A stretch of 64,000 nucleotides of DNA from Aliiglaciecola sp. CAU 1673 (GCF_029223185.1 NZ_JARHUG010000001.1:186001-250000); one strand, 5' to 3'; shown: positions 18,568 to 28,393, counted from the first letter of the stretch. Notes: generated by a model not told the origin, from the sequence alone. A program made the numbers and translations.

Positions 18568-19312
18568 AAAAGAAACTTTGGGTCGCACGGTCGGCGTTGT
18601 TGTCGCCGTCTGCCTGGTCTGTTCAATTGTAGTATCGGGCGCGGCCGTTGGCCTGCGCTCCTTGCAAACGTCTAATGCGCAATTAGACAAGCAATCCAAT
18701 ATTTTGGCCGCTGCCGGTTTGCTGGAGCAAGCCAAAGGCAACATTGCTGGAACCTATGAGCAGTTCATAGAAGAAAAGTATGTGGACCTGGAAAGTGGTC
18801 AGTATGTGGAGAAGGAGGCTGGTTACGACATGTACAAAGCCGCCCGTGATCCACAGCAGAGCATTAAGCCTCAGCCCGACACAGCGGGTATTTTGCGTCG
18901 AGCCAATGTGGCCAGTGTTTATCTGGTTAAAGACGAAGCCGGCAATGTGTCACGCATCGTTCTGCCTGTCCATGGTAGCGGCTTATGGAACCTGATGTAC
19001 GGTATGTTAGCTATCGACAGTGACGGCAACACCGTGCGCGAGTTTGTTTACTATGACCAGAAGGAAACCCCTGGGCTGGGTGGCGAAGTGCAGAACCCGG
19101 AATGGATGGCCAAATGGAATGGTAAAAAGCTGTTCAATGACGGTGAATTGGCGATTCAGGTGAGGAAGGGTGCCAATCCGGACAATCCATACAGCGTTGA
19201 TGCGCTGTCGGGCGCGACGCTGACCAGTAATGGTGTGCAACATACACTGGATTATTGGTTGGGTAGCGAAGGCTTTGGTCCATTCCTGGCCAAGCAGCCC
19301 TGGAAATCTTAA
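18557..19312 (+). CDS. nqrC: Na+-NQR subunit C, covalent FMN-binding
   Basis: NqrC is a single-span subunit whose periplasmic domain holds the second covalently bound FMN. The 251-residue product has an N-terminal membrane segment (about 10-32, [20 protein letters not shown]) and the flavinylation motif SGAT with Thr221. GTG 18557 is taken as the start because GGAGGA lies at 18545-18550, seven bases away, and the protein then begins like Vibrio NqrC with [14 protein letters not shown]. The frame is open further upstream, inside nqrB, but that would add non-homologous residues. It overlaps nqrB by 11 bases. Confidence 0.96.
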   Translation: MSAKKETLGRTVGVVVAVCLVCSIVVSGAAVGLRSLQTSNAQLDKQSNILAAAGLLEQAKGNIAGTYEQFIEEKYVDLESGQYVEKEAGYDMYKAARDPQQSIKPQPDTAGILRRANVASVYLVKDEAGNVSRIVLPVHGSGLWNLMYGMLAIDSDGNTVREFVYYDQKETPGLGGEVQNPEWMAKWNGKKLFNDGELAIQVRKGANPDNPYSVDALSGATLTSNGVQHTLDYWLGSEGFGPFLAKQPWKS

Positions 19313-19324
19313 GGAGCGACCACA

Positions 19325-19957
19325 ATGGCAAATAGCAAAGAAATGAAAAAGGTGCTGTTCGGGCCGATCCTGGACAACAACCCTATTGCCCTGCAAATCC
19401 TGGGCATCTGTTCCGCCCTGGCGGTGACCACCAAGCTCGAAACTGCGTTGGTGATGTCGTTGGCACTAACCGCGGTTACGGCCTTCTCAAACCTGTTTAT
19501 CTCGTTGATCCGTAACCAGATCCCATCAAGCGTGCGGATCATCATCCAGATGACCATCATTGCTTCTTTGGTAATCGTGGTGGATCAGATTCTTAAGGCT
19601 TACTCCTATGAGATCTCCAAGCAGCTATCGGTATTCGTTGGTTTGATCATTACCAACTGTATCGTAATGGGCCGCGCCGAGGCCTATGCCATGAAGAGTC
19701 CACCATTAATGAGCTTCCTGGATGGTATTGGTAACGGTCTTGGCTACTCTTTTGTACTGATTGTGATCGGTACCATTAAGGAACTGTTGGGATTTGGCAC
19801 CATTCTGGGCTTCGAAATTCTGCCGTTGGTACAAAACGGTGGCTGGTATCAGGGCAATGGCTTGTTGATTCTGCCCTTCAGCTCATTCTTCCTGATTGCT
19901 GGTTTGATTTGGGTCATTCGTACTTACAAGCCCAGCCAAGTAGAGCCTAAGGAGTAA
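19325..19957 (+). CDS. nqrD: Na+-NQR subunit D
   Basis: An integral membrane subunit of the sodium pump, homologous to RnfE, with six membrane segments in 210 residues. NqrD and NqrE together hold an iron site within the membrane; the conserved cysteine pairs are visible here as Cys at [19 protein letters not shown] and at [25 protein letters not shown] sits upstream of the ATG. It begins 12 bases after nqrC and ends three bases before nqrE. Confidence 0.97.
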   Translation: MANSKEMKKVLFGPILDNNPIALQILGICSALAVTTKLETALVMSLALTAVTAFSNLFISLIRNQIPSSVRIIIQMTIIASLVIVVDQILKAYSYEISKQLSVFVGLIITNCIVMGRAEAYAMKSPPLMSFLDGIGNGLGYSFVLIVIGTIKELLGFGTILGFEILPLVQNGGWYQGNGLLILPFSSFFLIAGLIWVIRTYKPSQVEPKE

Positions 19958-19960
19958 CCT

Positions 19961-20569
19961 GTGGAACATTATATCAGTCTGTTTATTCGCTCCATCTTCC
20001 TGGAGAACATGGCGCTGTTCTACTTCTTGGGTATGTGTACTTTCCTGGCCGTGTCCAAGAAAGTAAAAACGGCAATGGGCCTTGGTGTGGCCGTAGTAGT
20101 CGTACTGACTATCTCCGTGCCTGTTAACCAGCTGGTGTACGCCAACATTCTTGCCCCCGGCGCGTTAGCCTGGGCCGGTTTCCCCGATGCGGACTTGAGC
20201 TTCCTGAGCTTCCTGACCTTTATCGGTGTTATCGCCGCCTTGGTGCAAATCCTGGAAATGGCGTTGGATAAGTTCTTCCCTGCGTTATACAACGCACTCG
20301 GAATTTTCCTACCGCTGATTACCGTTAACTGCGCCATCTTCGGTGGTGTGGCCTTCGCAGTTCAGCGTGACTACAGCTTTACCGAAAGTATTTTCTATGG
20401 TGCCGGTAGCGGTGTGGGTTGGGCGATTGCCATTACCCTGCTGGCAGCGGTGCGTGAGAAGCTCAAGTATGCCGACATGCCTGATGGCATTCGCGGTCTT
20501 GGCTCTGTATTTATGATTGCTGGTCTGATGGCGCTGGGCTTCCAGTCGTTCTCAGGCGTGGCCCTGTAA
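19961..20569 (+). CDS. nqrE: Na+-NQR subunit E
   Basis: An integral membrane subunit homologous to RnfA and structurally related to NqrD in inverted topology; the pair binds the intramembrane iron centre. The 202-residue product has six membrane segments, with the conserved cysteines in [19 protein letters not shown] and [18 protein letters not shown]. The start is a GTG at 19961 with AAGGAG eight bases before it. It lies three bases after nqrD and 21 bases before nqrF. Confidence 0.97.
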   Translation: MEHYISLFIRSIFLENMALFYFLGMCTFLAVSKKVKTAMGLGVAVVVVLTISVPVNQLVYANILAPGALAWAGFPDADLSFLSFLTFIGVIAALVQILEMALDKFFPALYNALGIFLPLITVNCAIFGGVAFAVQRDYSFTESIFYGAGSGVGWAIAITLLAAVREKLKYADMPDGIRGLGSVFMIAGLMALGFQSFSGVAL

Positions 20570-20590
20570 GCGAAACCAAGGAGTAAAACA

Positions 20591-21817
20591 ATGACTGAGA
20601 TTTACCTTGGCGTAGGCATGTTTATCGCCATCGTACTGGCCTTGGTTTTCATTATTATGTTTGCCAAGTCTAAGCTGGTACCTTCTGGCGAAGTGACCAT
20701 TGGTATCAACCATGATCCCAGCAAGGCCATTAAAGCGCAGCCCGGCAGCAAGCTGCTTGGCGCTTTGGCCAATAACGGTATCTTCGTTTCTTCTGCCTGT
20801 GGTGGCGGCGGTTCATGTGGTCAGTGCCGTGTGCATATCAAATCCGGCGGTGGCGAAATTCTGCCAACGGAGTTGGATCACATCACCAAACGTGAAGCTA
20901 AAGAAGGTTGCCGTCTTTCCTGCCAGGTTGCTATCAAGCAGGACATGGAAATCGAGCTGGAAGATGAAATCTTCGGTATCAAGAAGTGGGATTGTGAAGT
21001 TATTTCTAATGACAACAAAGCCACTTTTATTAAGGAACTGAAACTGGCCATTCCAGCGGGAGAAAGTGTGCCTTTCCGCGCAGGTGGTTATATTCAGATC
21101 GAAGCGCCGCCTCACCATGTGAAGTACAAAGACTTCGATATTCCTGAGAAGTACCGTGGTGACTGGAACCGTTTCGGTTTCTTTAACCTGGAGTCCAAGG
21201 TAGATGATGAAACCATCCGTGCCTACTCCATGGCTAACTACCCGGAAGAAAAGGGCATTATCATGCTCAACGTGCGTATTGCTACGCCGCCACCTAATAA
21301 CCTGAGCCTGCCTTGCGGCAAGATGTCTTCTTACATCTGGAGCCTGAAGCCCGGCGACAAGGTCACCATTTCTGGTCCCTTCGGTGAATTCTTCGCTAAG
21401 GAAACTGATGCTGAGATGGTATTTATCGGTGGTGGTGCCGGTATGGCGCCCATGCGTTCACACATTTTCGACCAGCTGCGCCGCTTGAACTCCAAGCGTA
21501 AGATCAGCTTCTGGTACGGTGCCCGTTCACTGCGTGAGATGTTCTATGTAGAGGACTTCGACACCCTGCAGGCCGAAAATGAAAACTTTAAGTGGCATGT
21601 TGCCTTGTCTGACCCTCAGCCAGAGGACAACTGGACAGGTTACAAGGGCTTTATTCACCAGGTATTGCTGGAAAACTACCTGAAGAACCACCCGGCGCCG
21701 GAAGACTGCGAATACTATATGTGTGGTCCGCCGATGATGAACGCTGCGGTTATCAATATGCTCAAGGAATTGGGTGTGGAAGATGAAAACATCCTGTTGG
21801 ATGACTTCGGTGGCTAA
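20591..21817 (+). CDS. nqrF: Na+-NQR subunit F, NADH-oxidising [2Fe-2S] flavoprotein
   Basis: NqrF is the electron-entry subunit: NADH reduces its FAD, then electrons pass to a [2Fe-2S] cluster. The 408-residue product has an N-terminal membrane segment (about 3-24), a ferredoxin domain with cluster ligands Cys70, Cys76, Cys79 and Cys111, at the same positions as in the characterised Vibrio protein, an FAD-binding barrel containing [13 protein letters not shown], and an NADH-binding domain with [12 protein letters not shown] and the C-terminal [19 protein letters not shown] precedes the ATG. It is the last gene before a strong terminator. Confidence 0.98.
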   Translation: MTEIYLGVGMFIAIVLALVFIIMFAKSKLVPSGEVTIGINHDPSKAIKAQPGSKLLGALANNGIFVSSACGGGGSCGQCRVHIKSGGGEILPTELDHITKREAKEGCRLSCQVAIKQDMEIELEDEIFGIKKWDCEVISNDNKATFIKELKLAIPAGESVPFRAGGYIQIEAPPHHVKYKDFDIPEKYRGDWNRFGFFNLESKVDDETIRAYSMANYPEEKGIIMLNVRIATPPPNNLSLPCGKMSSYIWSLKPGDKVTISGPFGEFFAKETDAEMVFIGGGAGMAPMRSHIFDQLRRLNSKRKISFWYGARSLREMFYVEDFDTLQAENENFKWHVALSDPQPEDNWTGYKGFIHQVLLENYLKNHPAPEDCEYYMCGPPMMNAAVINMLKELGVEDENILLDDFGG

Positions 21818-21832
21818 ACAGCAAAAATTATA

Positions 21833-21856
21833 AAAAGGGGCTACGGCCCCTTTTTT
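21833..21856 (+). terminator. Intrinsic terminator of the nqr operon
   Basis: AAGGGGC and GCCCCTT pair around TACG, followed by a run of Ts, about 18 bases after the nqrF stop. Confidence 0.92.
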
Positions 21857-21867
21857 AATGTTATTGA

Positions 21868-21964
21868 ACCACGGAGACACAGAGCGCACAGAGGTTTTTA
21901 GGTCGAATGCTTTGTATCAAAAAGACCTTACCAACCCTCTGCGTACCCCGTGTCTCTGTGGTGG
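21868..21964. repeat. Palindromic intergenic repeat, copy 1
   Basis: A unit of about 97 bases whose ends are imperfect inverted copies of each other: left arm ACCACGGAGACACAGAGCG, right arm ending CGTGTCTCTGTGGT. The middle (TCGAATGCTTTGTATCAAAA) is shared with the neighbouring copy. It would form a long hairpin in RNA or single-stranded DNA. No open frame. Confidence 0.85.
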
Positions 21965-21980
21965 AAACTTGAATTAACTA

Positions 21981-22075
21981 ACCAATGAGACACGGAGCGC
22001 ACGGAGATTTAATTGGGACGAATGCTTGGTATCGAAGTTTTATCCACTCTCTGTGTCCTCCGTGTCTCTGTGGTG
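21981..22075. repeat. Palindromic intergenic repeat, copy 2
   Basis: A second copy in direct orientation 16 bases after copy 1, with left arm starting ACCAATGAGACACGGAGCGC, middle ACGAATGCTTGGTATCGAAG, and right arm ending CCGTGTCTCTGTGGTG. It ends 15 bases before apbE. Confidence 0.85.
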
Positions 22076-22090
22076 AATAGAGATAGTTAA

Positions 22091-23101
22091 ATGAAAAAGA
22101 CAGTGCTGCGTATTTTTTCGGTTCCGTTATTGTTGTTGTGGCTATTGGCCTGCAGTCAACCGCCGGCAGAGGTATTGCTTAGCGGCAAGACCATGGGCAC
22201 CACTTACAATATTAAGTTTGTGAATGACCTGGCGCTCGATGAACAGGCTTTGCAGATGGAGATCGATCAGGCGTTGGTGTTAGTGAACAAGCAAATGTCT
22301 ACTTACGATCCCGAATCGGAACTGTCACGCTTTAATACCTGGGATAGTACTGAACCATTTGCGTTATCAGCCGCTACCCTTGGCGTGATGGCAGAAGCCA
22401 AGCGCCTCGGCAAACTCAGCGATGGTCTGTTAGATGTGACAGTAGGACCGCTGGTCAATTTGTGGGGCTTTGGTCCTAACGCCAAGCCAGAAATTATCCC
22501 GACCCCCGAGGAGATTGAGGCAGTGCGTGCACGCACCGGGCTGGATAAATTGATCCTGGGCGATGGCTGGGCCAAAAAAACGCAAGCCAATCTCTATGTT
22601 GATCTCTCCACCATTGCCAAGGGCTATGGCGTGGACGTGGTCGCCGATATGCTGTTGGCTAAAGGCTTGCAGCATTTCCTGGTAGAGATCGGCGGTGAAA
22701 TGCGTTTATCCGGTGTTAAGGCCAGCGGTCAGCCATGGCGTGTGGCTATCGAGAAGCCCGTCTCCGGGGAGAGAGCGGTGGAGAAAATCATCAGTGTAGG
22801 CAACAATGCAATTGCCACTTCTGGTGATTATCGCAATTACTACGAGCAGGATGGGGTGCGTTATTCACATCTGATCGATCCTACTACCGGCGCTCCGATC
22901 AAGCACAATTTGGTGTCGGTGACAGTAGTGCATCCTTCGAGTATGACAGCCGATGGCCTGGCTACCGCGATCAGCATTATGGGACCGGATAAAGCCAAAG
23001 CCTTCGCTGAAGAGGAAAATTTAGCGGTATTTTTGATAACCAGAGAAAAAGACGGCTTAAAAGAGTATAATAGCCACGCTTTTGAACCTTATTTGCAATA
23101 G
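22091..23101 (+). CDS. apbE: FAD:protein FMN transferase ApbE
   Basis: ApbE moves the FMN part of FAD onto a threonine of target proteins; here the obvious clients are Thr230 of NqrB and Thr221 of NqrC encoded just upstream. The 336-residue product is an exported lipoprotein (LLAC, lipidated Cys21) with the family motifs GKTMGTTYNIKF, LLDVTVGPLVNLWGFGP, DLSTIAKGYGVD, VEIGGEMRLSG and the FAD/Mg2+ binding region HLIDPTTGAP followed by MTADGLATAISIMG. It is separated from nqrF by a terminator and two palindromic repeats, so it may have its own promoter. nqrM starts ten bases after its stop. Confidence 0.96.
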   Translation: MKKTVLRIFSVPLLLLWLLACSQPPAEVLLSGKTMGTTYNIKFVNDLALDEQALQMEIDQALVLVNKQMSTYDPESELSRFNTWDSTEPFALSAATLGVMAEAKRLGKLSDGLLDVTVGPLVNLWGFGPNAKPEIIPTPEEIEAVRARTGLDKLILGDGWAKKTQANLYVDLSTIAKGYGVDVVADMLLAKGLQHFLVEIGGEMRLSGVKASGQPWRVAIEKPVSGERAVEKIISVGNNAIATSGDYRNYYEQDGVRYSHLIDPTTGAPIKHNLVSVTVVHPSSMTADGLATAISIMGPDKAKAFAEEENLAVFLITREKDGLKEYNSHAFEPYLQ

Positions 23102-23111
23102 AGACAGGCCC

Positions 23112-23345
23112 GTGACAACGTTTTTCCTCGCCTTTGGCTTTTTCCTGCTGGTTGTGGCTGCGATGTCGGTAGGATATTGGATGCAGAAGAAAACCATCTC
23201 CGGTAGCTGCGGAGGCCTCGGTGCCTTGGGCATCGAAAAGGCCTGTGACTGCCCAGAGCCTTGTGATCGCCGCAAAGCCAGAATGGCAAGGGAACAAGCC
23301 CGCCAGGAAAAGCTCGCTGAGTGGCAGAAAAATAAGATTATATAA
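23112..23345 (+). CDS. nqrM: Na+-NQR maturation protein NqrM
   Basis: NqrM (formerly DUF539) is needed for assembly of active Na+-NQR, probably by supplying iron to the NqrD/NqrE site. The 77-residue product has one N-terminal membrane segment (about 3-23) and four conserved cysteines at 33, 45, 47 and 51 (SGSCGG and ACDCPEPCDRR). GTG 23112 is chosen as start because it gives the family's usual N-terminus; the frame is open slightly upstream but would overlap apbE. It is followed by a strong terminator, so apbE-nqrM appears to be a two-gene maturation unit. Confidence 0.94.
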   Translation: MTTFFLAFGFFLLVVAAMSVGYWMQKKTISGSCGGLGALGIEKACDCPEPCDRRKARMAREQARQEKLAEWQKNKII

Positions 23346-23355
23346 GATATCGACT

Positions 23356-23381
23356 AAAAGGGGCCTCAAGGCCCCTTTTTT
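23356..23381 (+). terminator. Intrinsic terminator after nqrM
   Basis: AAAAGGGGCC and GGCCCCTTTT pair perfectly around TCAA and continue into a T run, ten bases after the nqrM stop. Confidence 0.94.
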
Positions 23382-23495
23382 GTAGGTTTTTCAGGCGAGT
23401 GGGTTTACATCCCTTGTTATAAAACTGCAAAATGATTCGCCGATGGCGATCCCCTCTATCGCTACAAAAAGAATAATAACGAGAAGCGAGTGTCT

Positions 23496-25493
23496 ATGTG
23501 GTACCAAAAATCCTTAAGTCGTCAGTTAATTCTTGCCTGTGTGCTTTGTGTGGCATTGCTCTTCTCCCTCTATGGCTTCTGGCAAATTCAGCAGGTTAAA
23601 TCGGATACCCAAGAGCAGGTTAAGCAGGATATCGGATCGCTGGTCAGCTTGAGCGCAACACAGATCCGCGGCTTTTTTGAAGCCAAAGGGCAGATAATTC
23701 ATAGCGTCTTTGCTAATCCGCAAGTGCTCGACTGGTTTGAGCGGTATGACGATCGTGGTGGCGCCATTAACCAAGACCAGGATTATCGGGCCGTTTGGCA
23801 GTATTTTAAATTTTTCTCCGATAAGGACACATCCATCAAGAGCGTGTTTTTCGGCTCAGCCAATACTTTTGAGTATTTTGATTTAAATGGTCGCTATGAC
23901 GGCGACCCCAATTACTACACCAACAAGCGTCCCTGGTGGGCCGAGGCTCAGGGCAAGGGCCGCCTGTACGTATCTGACCCAGCGGTAGATGCCAACGATG
24001 GCTCCATTTCCGCCACCGTAAAAACGCCGGTAACCCGTGACGGACGCTTTCTCGGTATCGGCGGTATGGACATTCTGATCACTACCATCGGTGAGCAACT
24101 GCTGGGCAAAATCAAATACCAAGGCGTAGGTAATGCCTTTTTGGTCACCGATAAAGGCGTGCTGGTGTATTTCCCTGGTTTTGGCAAAGATTTCCCGCCC
24201 GGTAGCGATATGGCTGATGTGGATAGCAAATTTGCTGATACCAGCGGATTCAGTGCCCTTAAAGCCATGACCTTTTCCAAAGATAGCGGCAACGCAACAG
24301 TGACCTGGCAAGGGGAACAGTTTCAGGTGCTATTTGAGCCTGTACACAGTGAGTATCCTTATATGGATTGGAAGCTGGGCTTTATGGTACCGGAGTCAGT
24401 GATTGAAGAGCCGGTGATCGATGCCATGCTCTCCACCCTAACCTACCTCATGTTGATGCTGGTAATTATCGCGGCCGGTGTGGCGGTGATTATCAAGCCC
24501 ATCTTGCGTCCATTGAATGTGATGTTGCACGCCATGGCGGATATTTCCCGCGGCGAGGGGGACTTGACCAAGCGCCTGGATATTGAACGTGCGGACGAAG
24601 TCGGGCAGTTGGCCAAGGAATTTAACGGCTTTATCGCCAAGATCCAGGATTTGGTGGCGCAGACTATGGATATCACCACCGAAGTCAATCGCGTTACGCA
24701 AACGGTATCCAAGCTGATAGAGAAAAACGTCAAGCTGGTCAGCAAGGAAAAAGCCGAGATTGAGACAGTGGCGCAGGCCAGTCAGGAGATGGCGCAAACC
24801 AGCCGCGATGTGGCCATGAGTACTGAAAACGCCATGGAAGTGTCCGATCGGGCCAGAAAGCAAATGGACGATGGGTCACAGGTAGTGCGCGGGGCTGTTT
24901 CAGGCATCGAAGCGCTTTCTCATGAAATAGGCCGCTCTGCTGAAGTGGTGTCTGAACTGGAGAAGCAAACGGATAGCATTGGCGCGGTATTGGAAGTGAT
25001 CAATAACATTACCGATCAAACCAATTTGCTGGCGCTTAACGCGGCTATTGAAGCGGCCAGGGCCGGAGAGATGGGACGGGGCTTCTCGGTGGTGGCGGAC
25101 GAAGTGCGCACGTTGGCCAGTCGCACCCATGACTCCACCCGCAGTATTCAGGAAATTATCTCTAAATTGCAGCATACCGCTCGTGAGGCCAGCCAGGCCA
25201 TGCAATCCAGCAGCCAGCAGGCAGGGCAAGGTGTACAGCAGGTTGGCGAAATCCAACAGGTACTGGACGATACCCTGGCCAATATCGGCCAGATCCAGGA
25301 ACGCATGCACAATATCGCCGCCGCTAACAGCCAACAGGCCGCCATTGCCGAAGAAGTCGCCAAGAACGTGGGGCAAGTGCATGAATTGGCCGACGAGTCG
25401 GTGCACGAAACTGCCGATGTCAAAGACAGCATGCGCCAATTAGAGGAGTTATCGAGCGGCTTAAATCGGGTACTTAAACAGTTCAGAGTCTAG
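23496..25493 (+). CDS. Methyl-accepting chemotaxis protein with dCache sensor
   Basis: A transmembrane chemoreceptor of 665 residues that would control the CheA kinase. It has a first membrane segment (about 9-29), a periplasmic double-Cache domain (about 33-285) with the ligand-pocket-type pattern [18 protein letters not shown] and [20 protein letters not shown], a second membrane segment (about 313-335), a HAMP domain, and a full MCP signalling domain whose tip reads [20 protein letters not shown]. The dCache pattern is common among amino-acid-binding receptors, but the critical residues cannot be judged by eye. ATG 23496 has GAGAAG at nine bases; GTG 23490 is possible. It stands alone between terminators. 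Confidence 0.93.
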   Translation: MWYQKSLSRQLILACVLCVALLFSLYGFWQIQQVKSDTQEQVKQDIGSLVSLSATQIRGFFEAKGQIIHSVFANPQVLDWFERYDDRGGAINQDQDYRAVWQYFKFFSDKDTSIKSVFFGSANTFEYFDLNGRYDGDPNYYTNKRPWWAEAQGKGRLYVSDPAVDANDGSISATVKTPVTRDGRFLGIGGMDILITTIGEQLLGKIKYQGVGNAFLVTDKGVLVYFPGFGKDFPPGSDMADVDSKFADTSGFSALKAMTFSKDSGNATVTWQGEQFQVLFEPVHSEYPYMDWKLGFMVPESVIEEPVIDAMLSTLTYLMLMLVIIAAGVAVIIKPILRPLNVMLHAMADISRGEGDLTKRLDIERADEVGQLAKEFNGFIAKIQDLVAQTMDITTEVNRVTQTVSKLIEKNVKLVSKEKAEIETVAQASQEMAQTSRDVAMSTENAMEVSDRARKQMDDGSQVVRGAVSGIEALSHEIGRSAEVVSELEKQTDSIGAVLEVINNITDQTNLLALNAAIEAARAGEMGRGFSVVADEVRTLASRTHDSTRSIQEIISKLQHTAREASQAMQSSSQQAGQGVQQVGEIQQVLDDTLANIGQIQERMHNIAAANSQQAAIAEEVAKNVGQVHELADESVHETADVKDSMRQLEELSSGLNRVLKQFRV

Positions 25494-25511
25494 AGATCGC
25501 TCTTGTGAGAC

Positions 25512-25541
25512 AAAAGCCCTGCCTTTAAGGCAGGGCTTTTT
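25512..25541. terminator. Bidirectional terminator between convergent genes
   Basis: AAAAGCCCTGCC and GGCAGGGCTTTT form a 12-bp perfect stem around TTTAA, with A and T runs on both sides. It lies between the chemoreceptor (plus) and the DUF1996 gene (minus). Confidence 0.93.
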
Positions 25542-25543
25542 AC

Positions 25544-26998
25544 TTAGTATCCCTGACCGTTATTGACTATTGGCGCTTCCTGCTGAGTACCAGGTCGGGT
25601 GCCAGATAAGCGGTATCCATTTGCCAGGTTACCATCATGGCAATCCAGGCGGCCCTTGATACAACCATCGACGATTTCTTCCATGATTTGCGGATGCCAG
25701 GCATTAAACCAGTCACCATGCAGTGAAATACCACCAGGAATGGTATCGGTCACCTCATACATATCGGCTGCCAGGCGCCAGCCACGGGTGCTACGATCGG
25801 TGGGGTGCTCATTCTCGGGTTTTACCGGAAAGGCGTAGTGGAAAGAGGGTCTGGCCAGCGCTACCGGATGGCTGGAAGGGCACTCCATCTTGCCGGTGGT
25901 TGCATTTTTACCGGGATAGGCCATATGACTCTTATGATCGGCTGAATCCAGATCGGTACCGTTCCAGCAACTGGGAAAGAAAATATCCAGACGCAGCCTG
26001 TCGGGCGTGCGACAGATGGGAATGCTGGCGCTCCACTGTGGATTGCTGCTGTCGTCAGACTGCCAGGACTGGCAATGCCAGCGCACGATAGAGGTATCCT
26101 GCTCCATGCCCGGCATCGCCATATGGTTACCGGCGATGATTCGAAGCCCTACTGGCACCGGCTGAATACTCTCGAGATCATCCACCGCCGCTGAGTAATA
26201 GAATATCTCATGGGCCACATCGTCATTGCCCACCACCGCCTTGACCACCTGCCAGGCTGGCTCTCCGTTTTCATCGGTCAGGCGTTCGCCGCTCTCCAGA
26301 TCGTATGCCGGGGCCAGCAGTGATGGCATCCAGTAGGCACTGCGGTTTAGCGAGTTGCCCTGACAGCTGGATTCGCCGGTCGTTAGCAGTGACTCTGCTG
26401 TGGAGTCATGATCAGCCAGGGTATTTCCGTAGAAGCTATGCAGATGGGCGGCATTTTCCTGTCCCGGGAAAACAATGGGGTCGTTATAGCTGGAATGGGC
26501 AAAGTCACAGTTTATTCTCAATATACCGCGCCAACTTTGATTTTCCGTGGGGCTGGGCATTACCTCTGTGGCAATAAGCTCCTGATCACCCTCTTCGAAA
26601 ATGTCCCGGGTTTGCCAGCTATGTTGTAGCCAGTCTCCCTCGGTATTGTCAGACGCCAAGGCACGGATTTGCAGATTATGTTCGCCTTCTGACAGCGGCA
26701 TCAGCATCAGGGGCGATTGGCAGCTATCTATGCTTTCACCATCAAACAAACATTCATAGGAAGCAGCATCCGGAGCTGAGAAGGTGACCTCCACAAAAGC
26801 CGCCGTGCTGTCAGTAGGCAGCGCGTCGGAAATAATGCCCAGGTCATATGTTGGGGCAGCAGGTGGGGGCGTTACAGTGTCTACTGGAGTCTCGACAGGG
26901 CTTTCAGCGCTCGACTCAGCACTGCTGCCACCGCCGCAGCCGCTTAATAGTATTGCGATGGTTGTGCCTATCAGTAGGTTGCCAGTTGCTCGGTTCAT
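25544..26998 (-). CDS. DUF1996 lipoprotein
   Basis: A 484-residue surface or periplasmic lipoprotein (ILLSGC, Cys21) with a low-complexity Ser/Glu/Pro linker (about 22-50), a short Ig-like region (about 55-130, SYECLFDGESIDSC), and a C-terminal DUF1996 domain (about 155-465). The DUF1996 pattern is seen in DPIVFPGQENAAHLHSFYGN, RSAYWMPSL and SHMAYPG. Proteins with this domain are best known as secreted proteins of fungi and actinobacteria, and no biochemical activity is established. Start 26998 has AAGGAT upstream and gives a proper lipoprotein signal; the frame is open to 27151 but those residues lie under the LexA-box region. It is divergent from dinB. Confidence 0.82.
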   Translation of the reverse strand: MNRATGNLLIGTTIAILLSGCGGGSSAESSAESPVETPVDTVTPPPAAPTYDLGIISDALPTDSTAAFVEVTFSAPDAASYECLFDGESIDSCQSPLMLMPLSEGEHNLQIRALASDNTEGDWLQHSWQTRDIFEEGDQELIATEVMPSPTENQSWRGILRINCDFAHSSYNDPIVFPGQENAAHLHSFYGNTLADHDSTAESLLTTGESSCQGNSLNRSAYWMPSLLAPAYDLESGERLTDENGEPAWQVVKAVVGNDDVAHEIFYYSAAVDDLESIQPVPVGLRIIAGNHMAMPGMEQDTSIVRWHCQSWQSDDSSNPQWSASIPICRTPDRLRLDIFFPSCWNGTDLDSADHKSHMAYPGKNATTGKMECPSSHPVALARPSFHYAFPVKPENEHPTDRSTRGWRLAADMYEVTDTIPGGISLHGDWFNAWHPQIMEEIVDGCIKGRLDCHDGNLANGYRLSGTRPGTQQEAPIVNNGQGY

Positions 26999-27153
26999 TG
27001 GAATATCCTTTTGTTGCCATTGGATTGGCTCAATAAATGCGTGAGCCTCGATGGCAGCAAAATTAGCAGCACAATTGGCAAAAAAGGTGCAGCAAATGTG
27101 CAAAGAATGTGGAAACAAATCCATCGTTCGCAAGTCGACAAATGAATTCATCG

Positions 27154-27169
27154 TTGTATAAACGAACAG
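27154..27169. promoter_or_regulatory. Second LexA-like box upstream of dinB
   Basis: TTGTATAAACGAACAG differs from the gammaproteobacterial LexA consensus (CTGT-N8-ACAG) at one conserved position and resembles the box 59 bases downstream over most of its length. It lies between dinB and the divergent DUF1996 gene. Confidence 0.5.
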
Positions 27170-27182
27170 CGAAAGAGTCCTC

Positions 27183-27210
27183 TTGACTTATTCCGGTGTT
27201 AACGCAAAAT
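27183..27210 (+). promoter_or_regulatory. Candidate dinB promoter
   Basis: TTGACT (27183-27188) and CAAAAT (27205-27210), 16 bases apart, would place the transcription start inside the LexA box at 27213-27228, the usual arrangement for repression. Confidence 0.45.
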
Positions 27211-27212
27211 AA

Positions 27213-27228
27213 CTGTATAAATAAACAG
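27213..27228. promoter_or_regulatory. LexA (SOS) box of dinB
   Basis: CTGTATAAATAAACAG is a full match to CTGT-N8-ACAG with the AT-rich core of known LexA sites. It ends 14 bases before the dinB start codon, so dinB should be induced by DNA damage. Confidence 0.9.
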
Positions 27229-27242
27229 TTTTATTGGGCCTT

Positions 27243-28319
27243 GTGCGTAAGATTATCCATATTGATATGGACTGCTTTTTTGCTGCGGTGGAGATGCGTG
27301 ATGATCCCTCACTCAAAGAGGTGCCGCTTGCCATTGGTGGCAGTGCAGATCGACGTGGCGTGATTGCCACCTGCAATTATCCGGCGCGCCGCTTTGGTGT
27401 GCGTTCTGCCATGGCCACCGCCCATGCGCTTAAACTCTGTCCGCAGCTGGTATTGCTGCGTGGACGTATGGATAAGTATGTGGAAGTGTCTAAGCAAATC
27501 CGGCAAATCTTCGAACGTTATACCCATAAGATTGAACCCCTGTCGCTGGATGAAGCTTATCTTGATGTCAGTGACTCCGAGCTTTTCGGTGGTAGCGCCA
27601 CGCTGATTGCCGAGGATATTCGCCGCCGCATTTTCGCCGAGACCGGATTAACCGCATCGGCAGGGGTGGCCCCCTGTAAGTTTGTAGCTAAAATTGCCAG
27701 CGATGAAAATAAACCAGACGGGCTTTGTGTGATCCCGCCCCAAAAATTGGACAACTTCGTCAAGACGCTACCCCTTAAGCGTATCCCCGGTGTTGGCCAA
27801 GTCACCTGGGAAAAATTGCAACACCTGGGGCTACGTACCTGTGAGGATGTGCGTTGTTATCCTTTCGATCGGCTGGTTAAACAATTTGGTAAGTTTGGGC
27901 CGGTACTGTGGCAACGGGCCCATGGTCAGGATGAACGCTTGGTCAGTAATGACCGCCAGCGCAAATCTGTCGGCGTAGAAGTGACACTGCCGGAGGATAT
28001 CAGGGGCTTTGAACAATGCTGGTCGGTTATTGAAAGCCTTTATCCCAAACTGGAAAAACGCCTGAAAGCCCATCAGCAAAGTCATGCCGTGCAAACCCAG
28101 GGTATTAAAATTAAATTTGCCGACTTTCAGCAAACTACCGTAGAGCATCGCCATGGTCGACTTGAAAAAGCCTACTTTAAAGACCTGTTGAGTGAAGCTC
28201 TGGAGCGTCAAGCCGGCCGCGGCATACGTTTGGTTGGTTTGCATCTGGCCTTGCCAACAGAAACTGACAGTCAGCAGTTACCGCTTCCTCTGCCACAAGT
28301 TGAGACGCTGGCGGGATAA
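27243..28319 (+). CDS. dinB: DNA polymerase IV (DinB), SOS translesion polymerase
   Basis: Pol IV is an error-prone Y-family polymerase that bypasses lesions. The 358-residue product matches E. coli DinB in length and architecture: palm/finger domain with metal ligands Asp8 (MRKIIHIDMDC), Asp103 and Glu104 (SLDEAYLDV), the helix-hairpin-helix thumb with KRIPGVGQVTWEKL, the little-finger domain (about 235-340), and a C-terminal QQLPLPL motif of the type that binds the beta sliding clamp. The start is taken as GTG 27243, which gives the conserved MRKIIH; TTG 27234 would add three residues. A LexA box lies just upstream. Confidence 0.97.
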   Translation: MRKIIHIDMDCFFAAVEMRDDPSLKEVPLAIGGSADRRGVIATCNYPARRFGVRSAMATAHALKLCPQLVLLRGRMDKYVEVSKQIRQIFERYTHKIEPLSLDEAYLDVSDSELFGGSATLIAEDIRRRIFAETGLTASAGVAPCKFVAKIASDENKPDGLCVIPPQKLDNFVKTLPLKRIPGVGQVTWEKLQHLGLRTCEDVRCYPFDRLVKQFGKFGPVLWQRAHGQDERLVSNDRQRKSVGVEVTLPEDIRGFEQCWSVIESLYPKLEKRLKAHQQSHAVQTQGIKIKFADFQQTTVEHRHGRLEKAYFKDLLSEALERQAGRGIRLVGLHLALPTETDSQQLPLPLPQVETLAG

Positions 28320-28393
28320 AGGCACAATAGCTTTATCCCTGCAGGCTGCCCCTGGTGGCGGTCTCTGTATCAAAACAGAATAAGAGGCTTTCA

